NCBI GenBank assembly: GCA_947574135.1
Contig: CANPIM010000037.1
Coordinates: forward strand, 1-32,795
DNA length: 32,795 nucleotides
Source: an uncultured Lachnospiraceae bacterium
GTDB taxonomy: Bacteria > Bacillota > Clostridia > Lachnospirales > Lachnospiraceae
Direction: 5' to 3'
The position numbers were made by a program, and so were the translations under genes. The notes beneath the pieces were generated by a model. The model searched no databases, was not told the origin of the DNA, and worked only from the letters and a program-made list of their open reading frames with translations. Every line of letters begins with the position of its first letter. Positions within the stretch are counted from its first letter, which is position 1. Below are positions 16,551-24,047 of the stretch, in pieces.

Positions 16551-16585
16551 AAAAACAGATCTGCTTTTCGCAGATCTGTTTTTTT
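16551..16585. terminator. Bidirectional terminator between rpmB and the carbonic anhydrase gene
   Basis: AAAAACAGATCTGC (16551-16564) and its complement (16570-16583) surround a 5-nt loop. A T run follows on the plus strand, and the leading A run gives a T run on the minus strand, so it can end both rpmB and the convergent carbonic anhydrase transcript. Confidence 0.92.
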
Positions 16586-16616
16586 ATACACCAGCCTGTA
16601 CAAAGGCTTTCCCGTA

Positions 16617-17159
16617 TCAGCAGATAACCTTTAGCTCTCCGGTCTGGGTATTGATCACATACCCGCCAATCCGCACATCTACCGGGATCAGAGGATGCTT
16701 CCGGATGGTGTCCACCGTGTCTGTCACCGACTGCTCTACCGTGTCAAAACCGGAGAGCCAGCTCTCAAAGTCAATGCCACAGTATTTCATCAGGTCAATG
16801 GATTCCTGGGTGATTCCCCGCTTCTTCATATGCTGGATCATCATTTCACTGTCAATGTGCTGTACCCCGCAGTCCGTATGGCCAATGACCATGATCTCCT
16901 CCACCCCCAGCTCGATAATGGCCACCAGGAGGCTTCGGATCACGCTGCCAAAGGGATTGGTCACCACGCCTCCGGCGTTCTTGATGATCTTTACGTCCCC
17001 GTTTTTCAGCCCCAGGGCTGCCGGCAAAAGCTCCACAAGCCTTGTATCCATACAGGTCAAAATAGCAATCTTTTTATTGGGATATTTGCTGGCCGCATAT
17101 TTTTCGTAGGCCTTTTCCTCCACAAACCGCTTGTTATAGGCAAGAATTTCATCAATCAT
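16617..17159 (-). CDS. Beta-class carbonic anhydrase
   Basis: A 180-residue enzyme interconverting CO2 and bicarbonate. The zinc ligands are visible: Cys36 with the Asp38-Arg40 dyad in CMDTR, and His94 and Cys97 in HTDCG. NAGGVVTNPFGSVIRSL is the conserved active-site segment. The length and motifs fit the small cytoplasmic clade common in Clostridia (often annotated beta-CA or Cab-like). The start is ATG 17159 with AGGAGG 9 nt upstream. It has its own promoter embedded in the end of the upstream deacetylase gene. It supplies bicarbonate for carboxylations in an anaerobe. Confidence 0.95.
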   Translation of the reverse strand: MIDEILAYNKRFVEEKAYEKYAASKYPNKKIAILTCMDTRLVELLPAALGLKNGDVKIIKNAGGVVTNPFGSVIRSLLVAIIELGVEEIMVIGHTDCGVQHIDSEMMIQHMKKRGITQESIDLMKYCGIDFESWLSGFDTVEQSVTDTVDTIRKHPLIPVDVRIGGYVINTQTGELKVIC

Positions 17160-17230
17160 GGGATACTTCCTCCTTTTCTCCGCTTCAAACTGTATGTATG
17201 TTCCGGGCCATACCTCTGCCCTCCCAGGAC

Positions 17231-17260
17231 ATTATACCACAGGTTCCTCCTCTCTGGCAA
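17231..17260 (-). promoter_or_regulatory. Carbonic anhydrase promoter overlapping the deacetylase stop codon
   Basis: On the minus strand TTGCCA (17260-17255) and TATAAT (17236-17231) are 18 bp apart; the TAA inside the -10 box is the deacetylase stop. Independent transcription of the carbonic anhydrase gene is therefore likely. Confidence 0.7.
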
Positions 17261-18302
17261 ACTGAAAGGGCCGCACCGTCTCGTCCAGAAGGGCAAAGCG
17301 ATACCCCTCCTCCCGAAGTCGTCTTACAATCTCGGGCAGAATATCGATCACCGCCTCCTTCCCGGGACCATTGTGTAATAGCATTACGCTCTTTTCATGT
17401 CCCAAAACCCCTCCCACCGCCTGCTCCAGCATCTCTCCGGGCTCCAGCCCCTGGGTATCTCCCACAAAGGAATTCCAGTCATGATAGATAAGCTCCCGCT
17501 CCCTGACCCCTTTTAAAAGCTCCTGCCGGATCTGGGCATTTTTCCCGGTATTGCTGCCTCCCGGAAACCGAAGCAGCCGATTCCTCTTTCCCGTAACCTG
17601 CTCCACCAGAAAGGCCATCCGGTCATAGTCTCTCCAGAAGCTCTCCACAGAGGCATAAATCTCCTCATACCGATGACTGTAGGTATGTACTCCGAGACCG
17701 TGACCTCTTCTGTAAATTTCTTCCAATTCTTCCAGCAGCTCTCCCTGTTCCAAATATTGGCCGGTGACAAAAAAGGTGGCCGGAACATGAAGCTCCTCCA
17801 GCACATCCAACAGCCGCCCTGTGGAATCGCAGGGACCATCGTCAAAGGTCAGGTATACCACCTGATCTCCGGGAGGCAAATCCATAAAGCCGTCGGAAGC
17901 CAGGTCAACCGTGTATTCTTCGGGCGTCAGGCTGTCCTCCCCCTCTTCCCTGGGTTCCCCCTCTTCCCCGGGTTCCTCCTCTTCCCCGGGTTCTTCCCCC
18001 TCTTCCCCGGGTTCCTCCCCCTCTTTCCCGGGCGTCTCTCCCTGGGGTCCCATTCCCCTGATTTCCTCAAAATGTGCTTCGGTCCTCTGCCCTAGGGCCG
18101 GGATCATAGGAAGCCATCCTGCATGCTCTCTTCCATAGAGAAAGACGCCTCCTGCAAAAAAGGCAAGGAGAAAAACACAGCGCCAAAAATGTTGGTGCAG
18201 CCATTTCAGGACCCATGCTCCCCTGTTGGAATCCCCATGCCGCCGGCTTTTGTGTTCGGTTCTTCTTGCCCTTTTCTTCCCTTGTTTTTTGTAATGCCTC
18301 AC
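17232..18302 (-). CDS. Membrane-anchored polysaccharide deacetylase (NodB family)
   Basis: A 356-residue protein, GTG start at 18302 with GGAGG 12 nt upstream. A basic cytoplasmic N-terminus (residues 1-38) precedes a transmembrane helix (WRCVFLLAFFAGGVFLYG), then a Glu/Gly/Pro linker of EGEEPGE units (about residues 88-125), then a NodB domain. Motif 1 is TFDDGP, motif 2 HTYSH (zinc His pair), motif 3 RFPGGS, motif 4 DWNS. Motif 5 reads LLHNGPGK, with Asn after the catalytic His where many members have Asp. Such enzymes remove acetyl groups from peptidoglycan GlcNAc/MurNAc or other wall sugars, giving lysozyme resistance or, in sporeformers, cortex maturation. Substrate not determinable here. 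A dyad/ECF-like promoter lies upstream. Confidence 0.92.
   Translation of the reverse strand: MRHYKKQGKKRARRTEHKSRRHGDSNRGAWVLKWLHQHFWRCVFLLAFFAGGVFLYGREHAGWLPMIPALGQRTEAHFEEIRGMGPQGETPGKEGEEPGEEGEEPGEEEEPGEEGEPREEGEDSLTPEEYTVDLASDGFMDLPPGDQVVYLTFDDGPCDSTGRLLDVLEELHVPATFFVTGQYLEQGELLEELEEIYRRGHGLGVHTYSHRYEEIYASVESFWRDYDRMAFLVEQVTGKRNRLLRFPGGSNTGKNAQIRQELLKGVRERELIYHDWNSFVGDTQGLEPGEMLEQAVGGVLGHEKSVMLLHNGPGKEAVIDILPEIVRRLREEGYRFALLDETVRPFQFAREEEPVV
17935..18035 (-). repeat. Glu/Gly/Pro-coding tandem repeats in the deacetylase linker
   Basis: Short units such as TCTTCCCCGGGTTCCTCC recur, coding for GEEGEEPGEE and related acidic spacers between the membrane helix and the catalytic domain. Confidence 0.8.
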
Positions 18303-18349
18303 CTGGATCTACATCCTCCGTTGTCTCTCTATTTAATCTACTATAAAGA

Positions 18350-18378
18350 TAGACGAAACATGTATCCAAAATGTTTCA
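18350..18378 (-). promoter_or_regulatory. ECF-sigma-like promoter and dyad upstream of the deacetylase
   Basis: On the minus strand TGAAAC (18378-18373) and CGTCTA (18355-18350) are 17 bp apart, matching the AAC/CGTC pattern of envelope-stress ECF sigma factors such as Bacillus SigW/SigX/SigM. The same bases form a perfect dyad, GAAACAT-N9-ATGTTTC (18355-18377), which could instead be a repressor site. A sigma-A alternative, TTGGAT-18-TATAGT, overlaps the region. The choice between these is open. Confidence 0.5.
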
Positions 18379-18425
18379 CTTTTTCCTGGTATCTCCTGGA
18401 AAGCTCTGTCTTTCCTTTTCTCCTA

Positions 18426-19463
18426 TCAGTCCTCTGCACCGGTCACCGTAATATCTCCGCTGACCGACTCCAGCACAGCCCGAATGGATTCGCCCCCATC
18501 AAAGTTCCCTCCGTTCGGCTGCCGGGCCGTGTCCTGCATATAGACCCGACCGCTGACTGTCCGGGTGCGAAACTGTATGGGATCTCTGTGGGTCTTTACC
18601 CCGAGCTTTATAGCCCCGCTCACGGTTTTTAAATAAATATCCCGGCTGTATATCCCATGAACCTCTATGAGACCGCTCACGGTTTTTCCAAAAAGCTCCT
18701 CAGCCTCCAGCTCCTCTCCCCGCAGGGCGCCGCTGGTGCTCCGCAGGACAAGCTTACCGGCCTTTACATCCTCAGAGAGCACCCTTCCGCTCACCGTTGT
18801 CAGAGAAATATCCTTTCCCCGAAGCTTCCAGGCCGACACATCCCGGGAAATGCTGGAAATCCCAATACTCTGGGCCCGAAGCTCTTCCGCTGACACCTCT
18901 CCGGTAACCGTGCTGATCTTAAGCTCCAACACACCCTCCGGTATCTCCAGCAATACCTCTCCAAAAGGCTGAAAAAAGGATTTGACGCTGAAAATCTGCC
19001 ACCACCTTCTCTTCAGCTGCCCCTCGTAGCTGTCAGCCGTGCACCTCTGCTCCAGATAGGCCTGATCCTTCTCGTCAGAGAGATGAAGATGAAAGGCCCC
19101 ATCCGGAGAGGGCCTAAGCCGAACTCTGGCCGTATCCGTAAAAAATCGAACGGTCTTTAAATCGCCTGCTCCCCAGCGAAAGCCCTCCTCTCCGGCTGTG
19201 GACTTCCCTCCTAAGAACATCAGTTCTGCCTGAGGCCTGGCAAGCCAGCCATCTCTTTTTTCTCCCTCTGAAAGCATTTCCCGGATCTCCCGTACCACAT
19301 CCTCTGGATTTCCCAGCTCCTGGCAGATCTCCTCCTCCCGCTTTCCCGCCTGAGCTGCATCCAGAAAATGCTCCTCATAGTCCCGGAGAATATCCTCCAC
19401 ATAATTTTTGTCATATGCCCGCAATCCCTGTGCAAGGCTGTTTAAATACTCCTCTTTTCTCAT
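18426..19463 (-). CDS. DUF1700 (HAAS) plus DUF4097 protein, envelope-stress-like
   Basis: A 345-residue protein. ATG 19463 is chosen over a TTG at 19472 because GGGAGGGG ends 9 nt upstream. Residues 1-75 are a helical HAAS/DUF1700 domain (MRKEEYLNSLAQGLRAYDKN, then LGNPEDVVREI), known to pair with PadR-like regulators. The C-terminal two-thirds is a DUF4097 beta-solenoid with a repeat of about 18-20 residues centred on TVSG (STVTGEV, TTVSGRV, STSGAL, KTVSGLI, KTVSGAI, RTVSGRV, ESVSGDI). No transmembrane helix or signal peptide is apparent. The architecture recalls LiaX, the antimicrobial-peptide-sensing protein of Enterococcus. It follows the PadR gene by 18 nt. Confidence 0.85.
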   Translation of the reverse strand: MRKEEYLNSLAQGLRAYDKNYVEDILRDYEEHFLDAAQAGKREEEICQELGNPEDVVREIREMLSEGEKRDGWLARPQAELMFLGGKSTAGEEGFRWGAGDLKTVRFFTDTARVRLRPSPDGAFHLHLSDEKDQAYLEQRCTADSYEGQLKRRWWQIFSVKSFFQPFGEVLLEIPEGVLELKISTVTGEVSAEELRAQSIGISSISRDVSAWKLRGKDISLTTVSGRVLSEDVKAGKLVLRSTSGALRGEELEAEELFGKTVSGLIEVHGIYSRDIYLKTVSGAIKLGVKTHRDPIQFRTRTVSGRVYMQDTARQPNGGNFDGGESIRAVLESVSGDITVTGAED

Positions 19464-19481
19464 AATAGCCAACCCCTCCCG

Positions 19482-19787
19482 TCAATCGCACAACCGACCC
19501 ACAATCTCCACAAACGCCTGCCATTCCAGCTTCAGATTTCCCTGATAGCCCCTTCCCTTTTCCGTCAGATGATAATACTTTCTGGCCGGGCCTCCTTCCG
19601 ACTCCACCAGATAAGTCTCCACATAGAGCTCGTCTTTTAGCCTTTTTAAAATAGGATACAGGGTTCCGGTGGCAATGGACATCTCCCGGGAGATTACTTC
19701 TGTCAGCTCATACCCATATTTATCCCCTTTGGTCAGCTGGGAAAGCACGCATAGCTCCAGGGCGCCCTTTTTAAACTGTGCATTCAA
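19482..19787 (-). CDS. PadR-family transcriptional regulator
   Basis: A 101-residue protein, the short PadR type. The winged helix shows ELCVLSQLTKGDKYGYELTE, then GTLYPILKRLKDELYVET and GGPARKYYHLTEKGRGY, the three family landmarks. It starts at ATG 19787 with AAGGATGTG upstream. PadR regulators commonly control the DUF1700/DUF4097 genes that follow them, and the two genes here are 18 nt apart. A dyad in the promoter at 19834-19860 is the likely autoregulatory site. Such pairs respond to envelope stress or drugs in other Firmicutes; the signal here is unknown. Confidence 0.95.
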   Translation of the reverse strand: MNAQFKKGALELCVLSQLTKGDKYGYELTEVISREMSIATGTLYPILKRLKDELYVETYLVESEGGPARKYYHLTEKGRGYQGNLKLEWQAFVEIVGRLCD

Positions 19788-19823
19788 AGAATCACATCCT
19801 TTCCCTTTTTCTTTCGCTATTAT

Positions 19824-19860
19824 ATTTTATCATATACTATTATATAATGCAATATAGTAT
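19824..19860 (-). promoter_or_regulatory. Promoter and dyad of the PadR operon
   Basis: ATACTAT (19834-19840) and ATAGTAT (19854-19860) form a 7-bp inverted repeat with a 13-bp centre. On the minus strand it contains TTGCAT and, 17 bp further, TAAAAT, a usable promoter, so a repressor on the dyad would block it. The region is very AT-rich, which lowers certainty. Confidence 0.55.
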
Positions 19861-19881
19861 TTTATAAAGAATTTGTATTTT

Positions 19882-19944
19882 TTTACAGGACGCAATCTCC
19901 TGTAAAGAAATATAGGCCGGAAACCCGTTTTTGATTTCCGGCCT
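19882..19944 (-). terminator. Terminator after aspartate ammonia-lyase, with a second hairpin
   Basis: AGGCCGGAAA (19914-19923) pairs with TTTCCGGCCT (19935-19944); on the minus strand the stem is followed by a TA-rich stretch ending TTTCTTT. A second perfect hairpin, TTTACAGGA-N7-TCCTGTAAA (19882-19906), lies beyond it without a T run. Confidence 0.75.
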
Positions 19945-19967
19945 TTGGCTTTTCTGTGCTTTTCTTT

Positions 19968-21410
19968 TCACTTTACCACAGAACGATGCTCCTCCCGGTA
20001 TGCCTCAATCCGTTTGGCAAAGGCCTCCCCGTCTGTGAGCAGCATGGGATCCAAAAGCTCATCTGCCTCCTGCTCCGTAAGCACGCCTTCCAAAAGACAG
20101 GCCTCCCTAATGGAAATTCCCTCTGCCTCCGCCCGCTTGGCCACCTTTACTCCTGTGGGATAGTCAATCAGGGCTGCGATGACTGTGGAGAGCGCCAAGG
20201 ACTTCTCACTGTATTCCCGGCAGACCTGTGGGTTTATGGTAAGCCCTTTTAAACACCTCTGGGTAAACAGGTCGATGCCACAAGTCAGCAGCCGCGCGGA
20301 TTCCTCCATATTTTTTATGATCACCGGCTCCCACACGTTGAGATCCAGCTCTCCCCCCTCACAGGCCATGGTAATAGCCGTATCGTTTCCGCAGACCTGA
20401 TAGCAAATCTGATTGATCAGCTCCGGCATCACCGGGTTGATCTTTCCCGGCATAATAGAGGAGCCTGGCTGCACGGCCGGCAGAATGATCTCCTGAAATC
20501 CTGCCCGGGGACCGGAGGAATAGATCCGCAGATCCGTGGCCAGCTTTGACACCACACAGGCCAGGGCCTTCATTCCCCCGGAGAGCTCCATGTACACATC
20601 CCCATTCTGCAGTCCGTCAAAGAAATTCTCCTCCGGCAGAATCTCCCTTCCCAGCACCTTAGAGAGCGCCGGATACAGGTGCTCCAGATAGCCCTGGTGG
20701 ACACTCATTTTTGTTCCCAGAGCCGTGGCCCCCAGGGGAACCCGGTTGCATTTCTTCTGCAGGGACTTAAGCCCCTCCCGGCGTCTCTTTATCGCCTCAT
20801 AATAGCCGCTGAATTCCTGCCCGGCCGTAATGGGAAGAGCGTCCTGAATACAGGTTCTTCCTATCTTCACCACGTCCCGGTATTCCGCGGCCTTTTCCGC
20901 CAGCACGGCCTCCATTTCCCTGACAGCCTCTATCAGCCTCTCAAAATACGCGTGGCAGGCTATTTTCATGGCCGTGGGAATCACGTCGTTGGTGGACTGC
21001 CCCATATTGACATGGGTATTGGGATGGACCTCCTCATAGCCCTTGTGCCCGGTCAAAAGCTCATTGGCCCGGTTGGCGATAACCTCATTAAGATTCATGT
21101 TGGCAGAGGTTCCCCCGCCGCCCTGGAGAATATCTATGGGAAACTGTCCCTTAAGCTCTCCTGTGATAATCTCCTCCGCCGCCTGGCTGACGGCCTTACT
21201 CACTCTCTTAGAAAGAGCGCCACAGGCCCCGTTGGCCATGGCCGCCGCCTTTTTCACCCCTGCTATGGCTTTTACAAACTCCGGATACTCCTCCATGGTG
21301 CGCCCCAATACCTGAAAATTCTCCCTGGCTCTCTCCGTCTGTATCCCATAATACACCTCAGCCGGAAGCTCCTTTGTCCCCAAACAATCCTGCTCCATTC
21401 GTAATTCCAT
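19968..21410 (-). CDS. aspA: Aspartate ammonia-lyase
   Basis: A 480-residue enzyme of the fumarase/aspartase superfamily that deaminates L-aspartate to fumarate and ammonia. The superfamily signature GSSIMPGKINPVMPE is present, with the mobile catalytic loop Ser. GGGGTSANMNLNEVIANRA and VHPNTHVNMGQSTNDVIPTA are the other two conserved regions, typical of AspA rather than fumarase C. Length is normal. ATG 21410 follows AAAGGA by about 8 nt. The gene lies 59 nt after the small HTH gene on the same strand, with no clear terminator or promoter between, so it may be read from the upstream signalling operon. It would supply fumarate for anaerobic respiration or fermentation. Confidence 0.96.
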   Translation of the reverse strand: MELRMEQDCLGTKELPAEVYYGIQTERARENFQVLGRTMEEYPEFVKAIAGVKKAAAMANGACGALSKRVSKAVSQAAEEIITGELKGQFPIDILQGGGGTSANMNLNEVIANRANELLTGHKGYEEVHPNTHVNMGQSTNDVIPTAMKIACHAYFERLIEAVREMEAVLAEKAAEYRDVVKIGRTCIQDALPITAGQEFSGYYEAIKRRREGLKSLQKKCNRVPLGATALGTKMSVHQGYLEHLYPALSKVLGREILPEENFFDGLQNGDVYMELSGGMKALACVVSKLATDLRIYSSGPRAGFQEIILPAVQPGSSIMPGKINPVMPELINQICYQVCGNDTAITMACEGGELDLNVWEPVIIKNMEESARLLTCGIDLFTQRCLKGLTINPQVCREYSEKSLALSTVIAALIDYPTGVKVAKRAEAEGISIREACLLEGVLTEQEADELLDPMLLTDGEAFAKRIEAYREEHRSVVK

Positions 21411-21469
21411 GTGCTTTTTCCTTTCTCTTCTACCCGTTTCTCCATGTGGCTTTCTTTCACATAGAAATC

Positions 21470-21700
21470 TTATCGCCTGCTCTCCCCTACGCTCCTGTCC
21501 TCCAAGTCCCCTCCTGCCTTAAGCTTCTGCTCCATCTGGATCTTGTAGGCCATAAGGCGCAGCAAATATTCCGGCATGGTGCGGTTCCCAAGCTCCCAGT
21601 CCTGGAGTGTGCGGTAGGGGATTCCAAAGTATTCCGCAAACTGTCTCTTATTCATCCCCGTGCTTTTACGCAGGGTGATAAGCTGTTCCTGTAGCTCCAT
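21470..21700 (-). CDS. Small helix-turn-helix (XRE/HigA-like) protein
   Basis: A 76-residue protein. ATG 21700 is chosen because AAAGGAG lies 5 nt upstream; the longer reading from 21733 would overlap the previous gene. The core KSTGMNKRQFAEYFGIPYRT followed by LQDWELGNRTMPEYLLRLM is an XRE-like HTH of the kind seen in antitoxins and small regulators, without a second domain. It begins 17 nt after the HD-GYP gene and appears to be the last gene of the seven-gene operon. It could feed the operon's signal into transcription; this is inference from position. No toxin gene is next to it. Confidence 0.82.
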   Translation of the reverse strand: MELQEQLITLRKSTGMNKRQFAEYFGIPYRTLQDWELGNRTMPEYLLRLMAYKIQMEQKLKAGGDLEDRSVGESRR

Positions 21701-21717
21701 ATGGACTCCTTTCTCTG

Positions 21718-23169
21718 TCAGCCTTCCCAGCACCGGCTTCTGACAAACAGCTCTGTCAGCTCCTGGTCAAGCTTCCCCTCCTGCTCTGCCATGGTTTTGA
21801 GAATGGAAAGCGCTCGATCCACCGGCATGGCCCGCTTGTAGGGCCGGTCATCTGCCACCAGGGAGTCAAAAATATCCAGAATGGTAATGATCCGCACCTC
21901 ATAGGGAATCTCCTCCCCCCTCTTGTGTCCAGGATACCCGGTTCCGTTTAAAAACTCGTGATGGGCAGCCGCCCATTCCCGCACATGGGAAAGATTGTGG
22001 GAAAAATGAATTTGAGATAAAAGTCTGTCAGTAACGGACACATGGCCCTCCATCACCTTTCTCTCCTCCTCCGAGAGGGTTCCCTTTCGAATGGAGAGCA
22101 TGGCATACTCCTCCGGCTCCAGCCAGGGATGCATCCCACCCTCCTCGTCCACATAGGTGAATGTCCCAAGCTCCTCCAGCTGCCTTAAAAGCTCCTCTCC
22201 CACAAAGCCTGCGGAATTTATCTTCTCCACCAGCTCCCAGGCGCTTTGCACCCTATGGAGCGCCTGCTCCTTCTCCTCCTGGTTTATGCGCCCGGAGAGA
22301 AAGGCAAGCTTGGTGTACAAACGGATCACCTCCATGCGGTGAGAAATATTGGCATATTGCTCCGGAAACAACCGTTTCGCCTTGTTCATCACCTCCAAAG
22401 GCGTCACCAGCTTTCCGATGTCATGGAGAAGAATGCTCATAAGGAACTCTTCCTTCTCCTCCTGGGAAAAGCTTTTTTGTCCCTGGCAGGTTCCCAGGTA
22501 ATCCACAAACCGTCCGCCGCATTCCGCCATATGACGGGCATGGCTGGCATTGTAAGGGGTTCTCTCATCAATGGCCGAGGACATGACCCGCACAAAGGAC
22601 TGAAACAGCTCCTTGATCTCCTCCATATACCGGACATTTTGAATAGTGATGGCCGCCTGGGAGGCCACGGATTCCAGCACCAGAGCCATATCCGGGGTAA
22701 AGGCGCACACATGGCCCTCCTTATCCAGAGCGTTGATAAGCTGAATCACTCCCATCCGCTCCCCCTCCCGGTTTCGCATGGGCACCACCAGCATGGAACG
22801 GGTATCATAGCCTGTCATGGCGTCATAGCGGACAGGTCCGGAGAAATCATATTCCTGATTGTTCTTCACGTCCTCAATGCAGATGGTGCGATCCTCCAGA
22901 AGAGCCATGGCGCAGACATTGTCCCGGCTTAAGGGAACCGGCGGAAGATCCGGCTTTCCCTTGGTGCCCCCGGAAAAGGTTTTGAGGGTATCGTTGCGCA
23001 TAATCTCAAACTCAAGCGTGTCTCCCTTGCGCAGGTACAGGGTCCCCGCGTCACAGCCTGCAAGCTCCATCACACACCCCAGGATCTGCTCCAGCAGACG
23101 GTTTGGATCCCGCTCCGAGGACAGCAGCACTCCCACCCGGAGAATCTTTTCCATATCTTCCTGTCTCAT
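21718..23169 (-). CDS. GAF-domain HD-GYP phosphodiesterase with an insertion
   Basis: A 483-residue protein; the ATG at 23169 overlaps the preceding stop by 4 nt (ATGA), so a longer in-frame reading to 23349 inside the upstream gene is rejected. Residues about 15-180 are a GAF sensor (CDAGTLYLRKGDTLEFEIMR, SMLVVPMRNREGERMGVIQL). Then an HD-GYP domain: HD at 249-250 (LLHDIGKL), His376, HH at 403-404 and GYP at 411-413, with DIFDSLVADDRPYK after. Between HDIGK and the EGH helix lie about 100 extra residues (roughly 268-362), where typical HD-GYP domains have a few. HD-GYP proteins usually hydrolyse c-di-GMP; whether this variant does is open. The neighbour makes cAMP. Confidence 0.88.
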   Translation of the reverse strand: MRQEDMEKILRVGVLLSSERDPNRLLEQILGCVMELAGCDAGTLYLRKGDTLEFEIMRNDTLKTFSGGTKGKPDLPPVPLSRDNVCAMALLEDRTICIEDVKNNQEYDFSGPVRYDAMTGYDTRSMLVVPMRNREGERMGVIQLINALDKEGHVCAFTPDMALVLESVASQAAITIQNVRYMEEIKELFQSFVRVMSSAIDERTPYNASHARHMAECGGRFVDYLGTCQGQKSFSQEEKEEFLMSILLHDIGKLVTPLEVMNKAKRLFPEQYANISHRMEVIRLYTKLAFLSGRINQEEKEQALHRVQSAWELVEKINSAGFVGEELLRQLEELGTFTYVDEEGGMHPWLEPEEYAMLSIRKGTLSEEERKVMEGHVSVTDRLLSQIHFSHNLSHVREWAAAHHEFLNGTGYPGHKRGEEIPYEVRIITILDIFDSLVADDRPYKRAMPVDRALSILKTMAEQEGKLDQELTELFVRSRCWEG

Positions 23170-23999
23170 AGTTCTATCACCATTCCTTCCCTTGCAAAGC
23201 AGCAGGTCCCCTCCTCTCTCTTGGCCATCTCCTCCTGCTCCCGCAAAAATTGATCCGGATAGGCTCCGGAATAATGGGTCATTAAGGTCCCCTTCACCTG
23301 CGCCTCTCTTCCCAGGCAAATTCCCTGCTCCCAGGAGGAATGTCCCCACCCGGGGTGGCTTTCCAGATCCGCCTTCGTAAAGTTGGCATCCCAGATAAGA
23401 AGATCCGCCCCCCTGGAAAAATTCACAAGATCCCTTTGCATTTCCCCATTCATCTCACAGTCCAGCCCATAAACCACACTTTTTCCCAAAGCCTCCAGCC
23501 GGTAGAGGAGGCTTCCTCCCGGATGATTTCCCGGTAGCGTACACCCCCTCACCTGTCCTTGCTTCTCCCCTGCCAGAAAAAAGGCTTCTCCCGGCAAAAG
23601 CTCATGCACCTCCACAAATGCCGGGAAATCCTTAAGCCCCACCGGCCAATAGGGGCTCCCAAGGAGGGCTTTTAGACTTTCCTCAAAGCTCTTTCCTTCT
23701 ACTGTCCTTCCATAGACATGCACCTCTGCCCGGGAATCGTAAAAAAGGGGAAAGCCAAAGAGCCCACATACATGATCCAGATGCAAATGGGTGAGCAATA
23801 GATGTACCCGCCTTTTTCCTGTCTCCAAAAGCCGATGTCCAAGCCCCAAAAGGCCGCTTCCTCCATCCAGAATCACGGCCTCCTGCCCACATTCCGCCAG
23901 AATACAGGAGGTATTTCCCCCGTATTCCAGAAAATCTCTGTGAGCTGCAGGGGCGCTTCCCCGGACCCCACACACCTCAATCCTCCACACCGTATCCAT
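23166..23999 (-). CDS. Metallo-beta-lactamase-fold hydrolase, GVRGS/YGGNTSC type
   Basis: A 277-residue protein. ATG 23999 is preferred to a GTG six bases earlier because GGAG lies 10 nt upstream of the ATG. The N-terminus VCGVRGSAPAAHRDF then EYGGNTSC is characteristic of a subfamily of MBL hydrolases related to RNase Z and PhnP. The metal site HLHLDH covers residues 71-76; later ligands are in NHPGGSLLYRLE, VYGLDCE and MTHYSGAY, and GWGHSSWE is also conserved in the family. All ligands look intact. Known members include nucleases and cyclic-nucleotide phosphodiesterases; next to an adenylyl cyclase gene a cAMP phosphodiesterase role is attractive but unproved. The stop overlaps the next start by 4 nt. 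Confidence 0.88.
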   Translation of the reverse strand: MDTVWRIEVCGVRGSAPAAHRDFLEYGGNTSCILAECGQEAVILDGGSGLLGLGHRLLETGKRRVHLLLTHLHLDHVCGLFGFPLFYDSRAEVHVYGRTVEGKSFEESLKALLGSPYWPVGLKDFPAFVEVHELLPGEAFFLAGEKQGQVRGCTLPGNHPGGSLLYRLEALGKSVVYGLDCEMNGEMQRDLVNFSRGADLLIWDANFTKADLESHPGWGHSSWEQGICLGREAQVKGTLMTHYSGAYPDQFLREQEEMAKREEGTCCFAREGMVIEL

Positions 24000-24047
24000 C
24001 TCCACCCATCTCCGTTTCTGTTTTGTAGCGTCCCTTTTCCAAAAAAC

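Noticed and set aside
23170-23349. Sixty-residue N-terminal extension of the HD-GYP protein
   Set aside because: It lies wholly in the coding region of the MBL gene, has no ribosome site and an unstructured composition; the ATGA overlap start at 23169 fits better.
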